From NCBI RefSeq assembly GCF_009729055.1, contig NZ_CP045484.1:1116001-1180000 (forward strand): a stretch of 64,000 nucleotides of DNA, in the 5' to 3' direction. Under the pieces are notes generated by a model. It was given only the letters and a program-made list of their open reading frames with translations, was not told the origin of the DNA and made no database searches. This DNA is from Sulfurisphaera ohwakuensis. GTDB lineage: Archaea; Thermoproteota; Thermoprotei_A; Sulfolobales; Sulfolobaceae. The position numbers and the translations under genes are program-made. Positions 10,817-19,231 of this stretch are shown piece after piece; position 1 is the stretch's first letter; each line of letters opens with the position of its first letter.

Positions 10817-12106
10817 CTATTTTTTATTCCTAATCAATAAGTAGAGAACTAATCCTAATATTACTAATGATAACATAATTTCTTCTATATAAAACTTTGA
10901 TGAATTATATGCGTTCTTAAAAACTGTAGTTATTTCATGGATAGTAATATAAGAGTTATGAGTAATAGTGATGAAAGAAGTTACAGTAGTTACTGAAGTT
11001 TGAGTTATAGTAGTAGTAGTTGCAGTCGGAACAGCTGTATTTAACGAGTTGCTAATTGTTGTAGAATTATCTATTAGAATAGGTACGTAAGAGTTGTTAA
11101 TAAGAATAAACACATATTCCTTCTGTGGAACCCAAAAACTGTAATTATCGTAAACTACATGATATTTCTTTTCTAACTTGAAGTGTGTAACGTTAGGTAT
11201 ATTAGATTGATATGGTAAATTAGTTATACCGAAAGGACAAACAATAGCTCCTTCTACGTATTTAGTTTCGTTAACAAAGAAAGACACACTACCGTTAGGA
11301 TATTTGATTTCCCAAAGACTGCCAAATGGAAATACTATAACCTCATCCCCAAAAATTATAACACTCGGTAAGGCTAAGAACTGTAATTCAAATATTTGCT
11401 TACCGTTAGTGTTGTTATAAACTACGAAAACGCGATTACTCGTACTTAAATAAGTTCTTCCAAAAACTGCATTTTCACCCGTGGTAGGAAGTCCACTTAA
11501 AATTACTGGGGGAGTATACCATTTACCGTTTATTTCTACAGTAGTTGAAATGGAAACGTTAAAACCAGGAGCAAGATAAGCAGTTGCACCGTTACCGTAG
11601 CCTACTATAACTGTTCCTTGTATGTTAAAGAGACCATTATATTTACCGGGAATATAATATGTCTCGTTAAAAGTTTCAGTTCCGTTAGATAAATAAAAGG
11701 TAATCAATACCCCGCTTTTGTTATAATTCCACAAGGTAATTAAAGTATATTTATTACCAGTTAATGTTGGAGTCATATAAGATGTAATTTGAAGTGATCC
11801 GTAATACCATATCTCTATTCCCCATTCTGGATTTTCATATTTTCCATAGTACCATAATACGTTTTGCACAAACACTTGCGTTTTGTTTATTAAAATGCAA
11901 GTATTTTGCTGAGTAGAAGGGCTTGCACCAGAAACTGAAATATTATAGTATATAACGGTGGAGTTTACTCCAGTAATTGGCATTTGAGGAAATTCGTATC
12001 CATAATCACTACCTCCAATACCTATATATATGTTAATCTGACTTTGCGATAATAAAGATAGCGTGAAGAGAATAAATATAATAACCGCTAAAATCTTCTT
12101 TACCAT
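10817..12106 (-). CDS. Secreted, membrane-anchored glycoprotein (thermopsin-like?)
   Basis: The 429-residue protein starts with a signal sequence (VKKILAVIIFILFTLSLLSQS) and ends with a transmembrane helix (IEEIMLSLVILGLVLYLLI) before basic RNKK, so it is anchored outside the cell. The body is beta-rich with many N-x-S/T sites and a Thr-rich stalk (PTATTTTITQTSVTTVTS) before the anchor. Segments such as VFVQNVLWYYG and GNGATAYL vaguely recall thermopsin (A5) peptidases; this is weak. A TATA element (about 12127-12140) lies 26 nt before the ATG, suggesting a leaderless mRNA. Confidence 0.7.
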   Translation of the reverse strand: MVKKILAVIIFILFTLSLLSQSQINIYIGIGGSDYGYEFPQMPITGVNSTVIYYNISVSGASPSTQQNTCILINKTQVFVQNVLWYYGKYENPEWGIEIWYYGSLQITSYMTPTLTGNKYTLITLWNYNKSGVLITFYLSNGTETFNETYYIPGKYNGLFNIQGTVIVGYGNGATAYLAPGFNVSISTTVEINGKWYTPPVILSGLPTTGENAVFGRTYLSTSNRVFVVYNNTNGKQIFELQFLALPSVIIFGDEVIVFPFGSLWEIKYPNGSVSFFVNETKYVEGAIVCPFGITNLPYQSNIPNVTHFKLEKKYHVVYDNYSFWVPQKEYVFILINNSYVPILIDNSTTISNSLNTAVPTATTTTITQTSVTTVTSFITITHNSYITIHEITTVFKNAYNSSKFYIEEIMLSLVILGLVLYLLIRNKK

Positions 12107-12602
12107 AAATTATGATTTAATAATATATTTTTAAATCCTTCACAAAGTTGAAAATGATTTTAATTGATAACTAAGACGATAGTGACGTCCTTAAGCTATT
12201 TATATTTCTATAAATTTTTAGCACACAGTAATATGTTGATCCAATATTTATACTCCTTATAAAGAAATCTCATTTAATAAATTTATATACAAATTATAAT
12301 ACTGTCACTAAGATTCTCAATTAAATAAAAGAGTATAAATATTCTATTTTATTAAATAATTTACAGAATAAATTTATTCTTTCTCTCCTTGTTTATTTTA
12401 TTCCAAGAAATATCTGGATATTCATTATCTTTCTAATAGTTTTTAACACATTTACGTCACTTTTTTAGTATTTTTAATTACTTTCAATTCTCCCATAATT
12501 ATCAAACGAGCCTATACAGTATACTTTCAAAACTCCTTATATTTAGCGTAAGTAAATATATATTCTCTAGTGATAATCTAACCATTCACATTCAAATAAG
12601 AG
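12107..12602. other. Non-coding gap left of the integrated element
   Basis: About 500 bp of AT-rich DNA between the secreted-protein promoter and the left attachment repeat. Apart from that promoter I see no gene or repeat. Confidence 0.5.
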
Positions 12603-12656
12603 TATAAAATAAGCCGCGGCCGGGATTTGAACCCGGGACCTTTGCCTTACCAGGGC
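12603..12656. repeat. attL: left copy of 54-bp direct repeat
   Basis: This copy carries the 3' half of tRNA-Thr and is identical to 19424-19477; the sequences diverge on both sides (g versus t before, ggtaaag versus aacgctc after). Confidence 0.9.
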
Positions 12657-13160
12657 GGTAAAGATGAGGAAGAACGTCGTAAAATATCGTTGGTTGCCAA
12701 TTTACGTCAATATGCAACAGAAGGCAACCTAAACGATTTCCGCGATTATCTCTTAAACGAGAAGAAGTTAGACCCCGCAACTGTGCAAACTAGGTTACTT
12801 TACTTAAAGCCCGGTAAAAAGATAACGTTCAATAACCAGAGCGTTAAATCTTACCGCTCTTTCGCTAAGTTCTTAGCCTTACACGGAATAATAAGTGAAG
12901 ATTTCACAAATAAAATATTGAAAGAGATAAAGACAGTGAAAACACAGAGCGATCTCAGAGTACCGACGTTAGAAGAGGTTAAGAAAACTCTGCAGTTAGC
13001 AAAGGAGTACAGCGAAAACGTATACACGGTCTATAGTATTGCTCTTGAATCCGGTGCAAGATTAAGCGAAATTCTCAAAATCTTAAAGGAACCGGAACGC
13101 GACGTTTGTGACGTGGAGGCCACCCCCGCCACCAATAATCTCGAAAGCGTTTACGTTTAA
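12627..13160 (+). pseudogene. Truncated SSV-type tyrosine integrase, int(C) fragment
   Basis: The 177-codon frame begins inside the tRNA-derived repeat and contains the diagnostic SSV integrase block ERRKISLVANLRQYATEG, followed by PTLEEVKKTLQLAKEYSENVYTVYSIALESGARLSEILKIL, which holds the first catalytic Arg region. After PERDVC the family match stops and the frame ends in unrelated residues, so the C-terminal catalytic half with the HxxR and nucleophilic Tyr is missing. The family partitions its gene on integration, so a fragment here is expected, but this one is truncated as well. Not functional. Confidence 0.85.
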
Positions 13161-13416
13161 TAAGATAGGTAGGAGTATTAGGGTTAATAGTAAAGCTGAA
13201 CGCCAGTTCATTAAGTGATAAAAAATTATGTGGCTTTATAAAGGGTCTAAGAACTCCCGATTAAGAATAACGCCTCGAAAGCTAGAAAAATTAAACCTAT
13301 AAAGAAATTGAGCATATTTGTACGTATATATTTCTACTGATGTAGCTGGACTACCGATTACGTTAAATTGAATGTTACTAAAAGTCTCATTGGGTAATGG
13401 ATAATAAGGGGCTTAT

Positions 13417-13629
13417 TTAGCTGTTAGTGGTATTCTCATTTTTCTTAGCCTTATTTTTCTTAACTCCATGAATTACATCGAATAGAGTAATAGAAAAAAG
13501 AACTGATGCCGTTAAAAACAAGACAAACGAAATAAGAACACCTTCTGAAATCCCTACTTGCTGTTGAGAAGGAGGTGCGTAGAAAGTTCCGAACGTAAAC
13601 GTAGACGTAAATGTAGTATTAGTTATCAT
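13417..13629 (-). CDS. Small single-pass membrane protein of the element
   Basis: A 70-residue protein with a Thr-rich N-terminus, one transmembrane helix (GVLISFVLFLTASVLFSITLF) and a strongly basic tail (HGVKKNKAKKNE). It lies 36 bp downstream of the interrupted exported-protein gene on the same strand. It resembles small virion or membrane proteins of Sulfolobus viruses only in general layout; no family is recognised. Confidence 0.55.
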   Translation of the reverse strand: MITNTTFTSTFTFGTFYAPPSQQQVGISEGVLISFVLFLTASVLFSITLFDVIHGVKKNKAKKNENTTNS

Positions 13630-13665
13630 TAATAAAGAAAGACTATTAAAAAAATAAAAATCTTA

Positions 13666-14655
13666 TCATGGGTTTATATAACTTAATGCATAGTTCAGCC
13701 CGTTTATTGTACTATGGGACTGACCTACGGCTAACTCTACATAGTTTAAGTTAGCACTTTGATATGCATACACATTGCCTATACTGAAATACCAAGCATA
13801 TGGATTAGACCAAATAAAGCCGAGGTACTCATTATGGAACAATGTTAAACCAGATTCTGCCAAGCCAGAAGGTAGGGGTGCATCCCCGCCTACATCCGTA
13901 GCAGATGAATACCCAGCTACCGCATTAATATATTGAACCCATTCATTATTTATAAACATACCATCCCAACCGGTATTAAGGTCTGGAATGACATCTACAT
14001 ATAAATTAAAAATGTTATATACTGTACCTTCTAGGGCAAAAGAAGGATTTGACTCACCACCAAAATTGGTGTTGCCAAAAGTAACTACACCAAAAGGCGA
14101 ATTGAAGGAACGAGGTACATATATCTTGTAAATTGTTCCATTATAATCTTCTAAGATTGCTACGGCTGCATATTCAGGATTATTAGGTAATGCTGTTAGG
14201 TTCATAAAACCATCAAAAGATACATAAGCATGAAGAGACGGGTAATAATATGAGTCTGGTACTAAAATATACGTATTATATATTAGTATCCCATTACTAG
14301 TCCATATCTGTATTCCGAAATCATAATAACCGAGTTGAGTACCGCCATATCTATTTATAACATCAGGGCCTTCGAAGTCCAAATATGCTTATATAGCAAG
14401 ATATCCTAAGTCTGAATCAAGCGTTACGGTTTCCACGAACCCAGCATAATTTGTAGCATTATATGTTGCTGGGAAAGGATTGGAAAAGTTAACGGCAAAA
14501 CTATTATAGCTTTGTTCTGAAGTCCCTGAAGGGTACGAACCAGGGTAAAACGCTACCACCCATGTATTTGGGTATGTTTGTGCTGATGGTAGTATGCTTA
14601 ATGCTGGGATTAGTAGTAGGGCTAGAAAGGTTAGGGAAAGTAGTTCCTTCCTCAT
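13666..14655 (-). pseudogene. Exported beta-rich protein gene interrupted by an in-frame stop
   Basis: The frame starts with a signal peptide (MRKELLSLTFLALLLIPALS) and runs 330 codons, but codon 89 is TAA (14389-14391). Reading continues in the same frame (YLAI-stop-AYLDFEG) with no change in composition for another 240 codons to a stop at 13666. The protein is rich in Tyr, Asn, Gly and aromatic residues, as in secreted or surface beta proteins. Either a nonsense mutation has killed it, or a short 88-residue secreted peptide is now followed by a frame that restarts at TTG 14382 without a signal peptide; the first is more likely. Family not recognised. Confidence 0.7.
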
Positions 14656-14679
14656 TTGCCGAGAAGAGAGAATATAGGT

Positions 14680-14862
14680 TTAAAAAAGGCTCAAAATTCG
14701 GGATAGATTTGGTAAGATGAATATCTCGTATACCACAAGGAGTAATGAGACATAGGCTACTATTTTGAGTGCCAGTATTTTCCGCGTTTGTGGTAAAAAT
14801 TTTGTAATCCAGTATATTGCACACAACCCTATAATTTTGAGACTTATTAAGTCTGGGAGCAC
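14680..14862 (-). CDS. Small membrane protein, start touching the IS
   Basis: A 60-residue frame with two hydrophobic helices (LISLKIIGLCAIYWI and ILALKIVAYVSLLLVVYEIFIL) in the same direction as the exported-protein gene. Its only start is a GTG whose bases straddle the IS boundary (14860-14862), so its original 5' end was changed by the insertion. If the IS-bounded block is removed, a TTG start would be created at the junction. Function unknown. Confidence 0.4.
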   Translation of the reverse strand: MLPDLISLKIIGLCAIYWITKFLPQTRKILALKIVAYVSLLLVVYEIFILPNLSRILSLF

Positions 14863-15003
14863 GTCAGTATGGGAATCTCTTTTTTCGCGTAAAAAATGAG
14901 ATGAACGAAATACAAAAAAAGACTAGTAAACACTAATTTTTTGAGAAAAGTTTGTATATTAGAGGGCGGACCTAAACATATGAAGGGCAAGAACCAAACT
15001 AAA

Positions 15004-15035
15004 CGGACGAAGTCCCTATTGTAGGACTTCGTCCG
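15004..15035. repeat. 12-bp perfect hairpin inside the IS leader
   Basis: Arms CGGACGAAGTCC (15004-15015) and GGACTTCGTCCG (15024-15035) flank an 8-nt loop, about 90 bp before the transposase start. The same hairpin is at 18787-18818 in the other copy. It could limit read-through transcription into the transposase or be a protein-binding site. Confidence 0.7.
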
Positions 15036-15126
15036 GTTAGCTCTCAAACTAATCTACACCTTTCTAACTAATATACTTTTCCCCGAAGAACTCCTCAAAG
15101 CCTTACTCAAGGCAAGGGGAACTTAC

Positions 15127-16033
15127 TTGAGTAGGCTTGGGAATGAGGGGAGAAGAGCATTAAAGCTCTTGAACAATATTAATGTTGATGATGTTAGAAG
15201 GGCATTAAGGGAGATGGGTAAGAGGGTTTTGAGGGGGGTTAGGGATAGGAGAGTTGCTATTGACCTCCATTCAGAACCACAGTATCACAAGGATAAGAGT
15301 TTGTTGAGTAGGATTAAGCCTAATAGGGGGACCTCTTGGGGTCTCGTTCAAATTACAATTTTCCTCTTGATTAAGGGTATTTTCCTTGATGTTTTGCCTA
15401 TAACTGTTAAGAATATTGCTGAGGATTTTAAGATGCAAGTTGTTTTGGAGGAGTTGGATAAGTTTGATCTTAGGCTTGTTTATGCTGATAGGGAGTTTGC
15501 TGTTAATGAGGTTATCAAGTTTCTCTTGGATTTTGTTATTGCTGCTAGGTATCAAATGTACAAGAGGTATGTGGATAAGTTGGAGGATGTTGATATTACT
15601 TATTGTGGTGTTAGGTATACTGGTTTTCTTTGTGTTAGGCATGTTAGTGGTGCTTATCTTGTTATTTTAAGGAAGAAGGAGGGTGGGGAGGATATGTTTA
15701 TAGCTTTTCTTGTTAGGAGTGAGGTTGATGTTAGGGCTGCTGTTGTTTTGGCTGAGGGAGAGGTGGGGTGTTGAGAATGCTTTTCGTTCTCTTGAGGAGT
15801 TTAGGGTTAGGACTTGTGATGTTGGGAAGGAGTTGGTTCTCGTTCTTCTTTCCTATTTTCTTTTGAATGTTTTGGTTCGTTCTTGGAGGAGGGTTAAGTT
15901 GTGGGAGTTTTCTCAAGCTCTTGTTGATTTTCTAATCCTCAAGGAGATGAGGGGAGTTGTTGCACAAGGTTTTACCTCAAGTTGGGGAGTTGTTTTTCGT
16001 GAACTTCAGCTAACTCTATGTACTCCTTTTTAA
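15127..16033 (+). CDS. DDE transposase in two overlapping frames (left copy)
   Basis: Frame one (15127-15774, TTG start) has the first two acidic residues of a DDE transposase in VAIDLHSEPQYHKD and LRLVYADREFAVNEV. Frame two (15710-16033) is shifted +1 and carries the last acidic motif in WLRERWGVENAFRSLEEFRVRT. The family match moves between frames at the GTTTTGG run near 15745-15755, so either +1 frameshifting makes the full protein or the gene is dead. The layout suggests an IS4/ISH3-like element; I cannot name the exact IS. Family-like sequence upstream of TTG 15127 is open to 15025 without a normal start codon. Confidence 0.75.
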
Positions 16034-16355
16034 TCACGTGAAATTAATTCTATATTTCCTGTTTTTCTAATAAAAATATATTTAATTATACTCGATATCA
16101 TAAAATATATGTGGTTTTATTTGAATGATACTGGTTTTATTCAATTTTGATTAATGTTATTATTTATCTCAGAAAAAAGAGATTCCCATACTGACGTAAA
16201 ATCCTAACGATAGGATAGTTTTTAAATACATCAGCTTAAGTAGTGAATATTCTTACTATAAAAACGATATAACTTATCCTATTCTCTGAGGTTAGATATA
16301 AGTATTAGAAAATTCTTTGTAAGAATTGTCTTGTGCAACGATTTTCCAACAAATG

Positions 16356-16547
16356 CTAATCAGTCTTTACCAATTCCTCCAATGTTTTAATGTGCCAACA
16401 CTTCCTCCCGAAACTTCCTGCCTCACAACTGCAAGTAGCTTTGATCACTTTCAGGCTTAATGGATCTAAAACGATCCTACTATAATGGGTTACATCTTTC
16501 CTAGTCCTAGACTGAATTTCTGCACTTACTATTACACCTTCTCCCAA
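16356..16547 (-). CDS. SWIM zinc-finger protein
   Basis: The 63-residue frame ends with the SWIM motif CxC-xn-CxH (TCSCEAGSFGRKCWHIKTLEEL), preceded by a short beta region with Y-S-R-I-V-L-D typical of the domain. SWIM domains bind DNA or proteins through zinc. The only start is TTG 16547; the same frame is open further upstream (KSYVKRLDVFYT fits the domain) but has no start codon before a stop at about 16599, so the 5' end may be damaged by a small indel. It lies downstream of the palindromic operator at 16609-16629. Confidence 0.65.
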   Translation of the reverse strand: MGEGVIVSAEIQSRTRKDVTHYSRIVLDPLSLKVIKATCSCEAGSFGRKCWHIKTLEELVKTD

Positions 16548-16608
16548 TGTGTAAAAAACATCTAATCTTTTTACGTAACTTTTTGAGGGGTTTTGTGGAA
16601 ATCATTTT

Positions 16609-16675
16609 GTATTCCGTGATACGGAATACGGAAAACTAATTTATAAATTTTTCTCTTTACGGAATACGGAATATG
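16609..16675. promoter_or_regulatory. Operator pair around a TATA box before the 46-residue protein
   Basis: A perfect 9-bp-arm palindrome GTATTCCGT-N3-ACGGAATAC sits at 16609-16629, immediately upstream of TATA box TTTATAAAT (16640-16648). A second site, ACGGAATACGGAAT (16659-16672), covers the expected transcription start. ACGGAATACGGAA also occurs at 16621-16633, so the sites share the repeated ATTCCG/CGGAAT half-site. Binding there would block TBP or RNA polymerase. Confidence 0.65.
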
Positions 16676-16700
16676 TAACATTATTATTTAATATTGCTTA

Positions 16701-16841
16701 ATGAAGTTTATACATATGAAAGAAGTGGAATTTAAGGGAAGAAAGTTTGTTGTGCTGGAAACAAAGGAGGATTTTGATGAATTTGAGAAAGTTCTTGATA
16801 AGGAAATGAAAAAGGCTGAGAAAGAAAAAGTAGTTCACTGA
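16701..16841 (+). CDS. 46-residue acidic/lysine-rich protein, convergent to the toxin
   Basis: The frame runs from ATG 16701 to TGA 16841; an internal ATG at 16716 is an alternative start. The sequence (KEVEFKGRKFVVLETKEDFDEF, then a Lys/Glu-rich helix) resembles short strand-plus-helix antitoxins in size and charge. It has its own TATA box and operator sites and its 3' end overlaps the end of the RelE-like gene by 7 bp in convergent orientation. An antitoxin role is inference from size, charge and position. Confidence 0.55.
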   Translation: MKFIHMKEVEFKGRKFVVLETKEDFDEFEKVLDKEMKKAEKEKVVH

Positions 16842-17164
16842 CATTTTTGGGTGAGAAGTTCCCTTATTTCGTTTTCGTTAGGACAAATACTTTCTAATTT
16901 TTCATAAATCCTTTCCCTCCAGTCAGCGTCCCATATTATTATACAACATAAATTTCTATCTATAGTTATTATGAACCTTATATCTCCCTTTCTTGCCCTG
17001 TAACACATGTTATAACCAGATAACGGTCTTATATCAAATGAGTCTGGATCCCTGCTGAGCTCTTCAAGAATGCCCCTTATTTTCTTCGCATCATATTTGC
17101 TTCCAGAGAATTTCTTCACAAGATTTTTAAGATCTACCAGAATTCTATAAGAAGAACAGACCAT
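16835..17164 (-). CDS. RelE/ParE-like toxin
   Basis: A 109-residue protein with the RelE fold order: YRILVDLKNLVKKF, a helix with LEELSRDPDSFDIRPLSGY, then MCYRARKGDIRFIITID and a final IIIWDADWRERIYEKL. Basic residues in the YRARKGDIR strand and the C-terminal R-x2-I-Y correspond to the catalytic region of RelE-type mRNA interferases. It overlaps the upstream winged-helix gene by one base, so the two are one operon. No RelB-type antitoxin precedes it; the winged-helix protein takes that position. Confidence 0.75.
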   Translation of the reverse strand: MVCSSYRILVDLKNLVKKFSGSKYDAKKIRGILEELSRDPDSFDIRPLSGYNMCYRARKGDIRFIITIDRNLCCIIIWDADWRERIYEKLESICPNENEIRELLTQKCQ

Positions 17165-17463
17165 TAAACTCCCTTATCTATTAAATCGTATATTTCCCTT
17201 AGCTTCTCTCTGATTATTCTCCCTTTATTCGTTAATCGGATGAGCCTCCTTCTAGGGAAAGTCTCTTCTCTCTTTTCCTCTAATATTCCTATCTTTATTA
17301 ATTTGTCTACTGCCCTTAAAACTGCAGTAGAGTTAGCCCCGCTTAAGTCTATTATTTTTGAGACGGGCATATATTCATCCTCCATAGCTAAAATTACCCT
17401 CTGCTGTATTTCCGTCAATACATTACGCTTTTCCTTATCCGTCATATGAAATACTTTAAACAT
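17164..17463 (-). CDS. Winged-helix (MarR-like) regulator
   Basis: A 99-residue protein with a winged-helix domain: TEIQQRVILAMEDEYMPVSKIIDLSGANSTAVLRAVDKLIKIGILEEKREETFPRRRLIRLTNKG. The recognition helix is NSTAVLRAVDKL and the wing is EKREETFPRRRLIRLT. It is the promoter-proximal gene of the operon with the RelE-like toxin. Sites matching those at 16609-16675 lie in its own promoter, so it likely represses itself and the 46-residue gene. ATG at 17463 or 17445 could be the start. Confidence 0.8.
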   Translation of the reverse strand: MFKVFHMTDKEKRNVLTEIQQRVILAMEDEYMPVSKIIDLSGANSTAVLRAVDKLIKIGILEEKREETFPRRRLIRLTNKGRIIREKLREIYDLIDKGV

Positions 17464-17485
17464 CCTATGATAAGATTACTTGTTT

Positions 17486-17520
17486 TATTCCGCATTCCGC
17501 AAAACAAAAGATTTATAAAT
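17486..17520 (-). promoter_or_regulatory. Promoter and operator of the winged-helix/toxin operon
   Basis: On the minus strand a TATA box ATTTATAAAT (17511-17520) is followed by GCGGAATGCGGAATAA (17486-17500... reading toward the gene), two tandem CGGAAT half-sites located where transcription should begin. The same half-site forms the operators near 16609-16675, which points to one regulator for both promoters. Confidence 0.6.
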
Positions 17521-17788
17521 TGCTTTCCATATCTTATCCTCTACGCTCTGGTTCGTCTTTACGTACACTTTAAGCATTCTATTGAATATTTGTTCTTTGT
17601 CAACGTCTATCGTATCAACTACCTACGTCAGTATGGGAATCTCTTTTTTCTGAGATAAATAATAACATTAATCAAAATTGAATAAAACCAGTATCATTCA
17701 AATAAAACCACATATATTTTATGATATCGAGTATAATTAAATATATTTTTATTAGAAAAACAGGAAATATAGAATTAATTTCACGTGA

Positions 17789-18695
17789 TTAAAAAGGAGT
17801 ACATAGAGTTAGCTGAAGTTCACGAAAAACAACTCCCCAACTTGAGGTAAAACCTTGTGCAACAACTCCCCTCATCTCCTTGAGGATTAGAAAATCAACA
17901 AGAGCTTGAGAAAACTCCCACAACTTAACCCTCCTCCAAGAACGAACCAAAACATTCAAAAGAAAATAGGAAAGAAGAACGAGAACCAACTCCTTCCCAA
18001 CATCACAAGTCCTAACCCTAAACTCCTCAAGAGAACGAAAAGCATTCTCAACACCCCACCTCTCCCTCAGCCAAAACAACAGCAGCCCTAACATCAACCT
18101 CACTCCTAACAAGAAAAGCTATAAACATATCCTCCCCACCCTCCTTCTTCCTTAAAATAACAAGATAAGCACCACTAACATGCCTAACACAAAGAAAACC
18201 AGTATACCTAACACCACAATAAGTAATATCAACATCCTCCAACTTATCCACATACCTCTTGTACATTTGATACCTAGCAGCAATAACAAAATCCAAGAGA
18301 AACTTGATAACCTCATTAACAGCAAACTCCCTATCAGCATAAACAAGCCTAAGATCAAACTTATCCAACTCCTCCAAAACAACTTGCATCTTAAAATCCT
18401 CAGCAATATTCTTAACAGTTATAGGCAAAACATCAAGGAAAATACCCTTAATCAAGAGGAAAATTGTAATTTGAACGAGACCCCAAGAGGTCCCCCTATT
18501 AGGCTTAATCCTACTCAACAAACTCTTATCCTTGTGATACTGTGGTTCTGAATGGAGGTCAATAGCAACTCTCCTATCCCTAACCCCCCTCAAAACCCTC
18601 TTACCCATCTCCCTTAATGCCCTTCTAACATCATCAACATTAATATTGTTCAAGAGCTTTAATGCTCTTCTCCCCTCATTCCCAAGCCTACTCAA
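17789..18695 (-). CDS. DDE transposase in two overlapping frames (right copy)
   Basis: Same two-frame arrangement as the left copy: frame one 18695-18048 with the two Asp motifs, frame two 18112-17789 with the Glu motif, +1 relative to the first. Because both copies carry the same frame change, it was present before the duplication or is a working feature of the element. Confidence 0.75.
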
Positions 18696-18786
18696 GTAAG
18701 TTCCCCTTGCCTTGAGTAAGGCTTTGAGGAGTTCTTCGGGGAAAAGTATATTAGTTAGAAAGGTGTAGATTAGTTTGAGAGCTAAC

Positions 18787-18818
18787 CGGACGAAGTCCTA
18801 CAATAGGGACTTCGTCCG
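18787..18818. repeat. 12-bp hairpin in the IS leader (right copy)
   Basis: Exact counterpart of the hairpin at 15004-15035, in the leader of the right-copy transposase. Confidence 0.7.
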
Positions 18819-18967
18819 TTTAGTTTGGTTCTTGCCCTTCATATGTTTAGGTCCGCCCTCTAATATACAAACTTTTCTCAAAAAATTAGTGTTTACTAGT
18901 CTTTTTTTGTATTTCGTTCATCTCATTTTTTACGCGAAAAAAGAGATTCCCATACTGACGTAAACTG

Positions 18968-19231
18968 CTATCCGAATTCTTTCTGAAGTAGCATAAAGAA
19001 AATATTTCTAAATCCAGGATCTCTCACAGCTTTTGCGATAACCGCGATCGCGTCATTAATACTGACTTCTCGTGGGTTAAATCCATGTATAACTTGATAA
19101 ATTTCATCGACCGGTAGTGAATTTATTACTTTTTCCATAACTTCGTCTGGTATCTCTAATTCTTTCCCACGTTCATCAATTCCACGAAGATACAAATAAA
19201 TTTGATTTTCTACTTCTACCAGTAATTTCAC
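18968..19231 (-). CDS. Hypothetical 87-residue protein of the integrated element
   Basis: A GTG-started frame (19231; a stop lies six codons upstream) encoding an acidic, mainly helical protein (PDEVMEKVINSLPVDEIYQVIHGFNP). It ends 7 bp before the right IS boundary. If the IS-bounded block is removed its stop falls a few bases from the start of the small membrane-protein frame at 14862, so both were probably in one operon before the insertion. No family recognised. Confidence 0.5.
   Translation of the reverse strand: MKLLVEVENQIYLYLRGIDERGKELEIPDEVMEKVINSLPVDEIYQVIHGFNPREVSINDAIAVIAKAVRDPGFRNIFFMLLQKEFG

Larger units (their letters stand above)
14861..16197 (+). mobile_element. Insertion sequence, left copy (1,337 bp)
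   Basis: Both ends carry the inverted repeat ACGTCAGTATGGGAATC plus a T-rich run. It encodes one transposase in two frames and ends with about 160 bp of AT-rich DNA. The second copy (17625-18961) has the same length and is inverted; all open frames in the two copies are identical. The ACGT at the tips is its own reverse complement, so whether it belongs to the element or is a target duplication cannot be told. Confidence 0.9.
16198..17624. mobile_element. Cargo segment between inverted IS copies
   Basis: This 1,427-bp block is enclosed by two identical IS copies in inverted orientation, the form of a composite transposon. It holds a SWIM protein, a 46-residue protein, a RelE-like toxin and a winged-helix regulator, plus two sets of ATTCCG operators. 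Whether it moves as a unit is not shown; no outer target duplication is evident beyond the palindromic ACGT. Confidence 0.55.
17625..18961 (-). mobile_element. Insertion sequence, right copy (1,337 bp, inverted)
   Basis: Mirror-image copy of 14861-16197 with the same terminal inverted repeats and the same length; the encoded frames are identical. Its inverted position relative to the left copy could drive inversion of the intervening cargo by recombination. Confidence 0.9.

Noticed and set aside
12592-12780. Minus-strand frame of 62 codons across the left attachment repeat
   Set aside because: Runs through the tRNA remnant and antisense to the integrase; shadow frame.
13103-13220. Frame WRPPPPPIISKAFTFNKIGRSIRV after the integrase breakpoint
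   Set aside because: Does not match the missing integrase C-terminus; only about 36 codons with no support as a gene.
15271-15642. Long minus-strand frame (123 codons) across the transposase, and its mirror at 18180-18551
   Set aside because: Antisense shadow of the transposase gene with low-complexity Asn/Leu/Ile composition.
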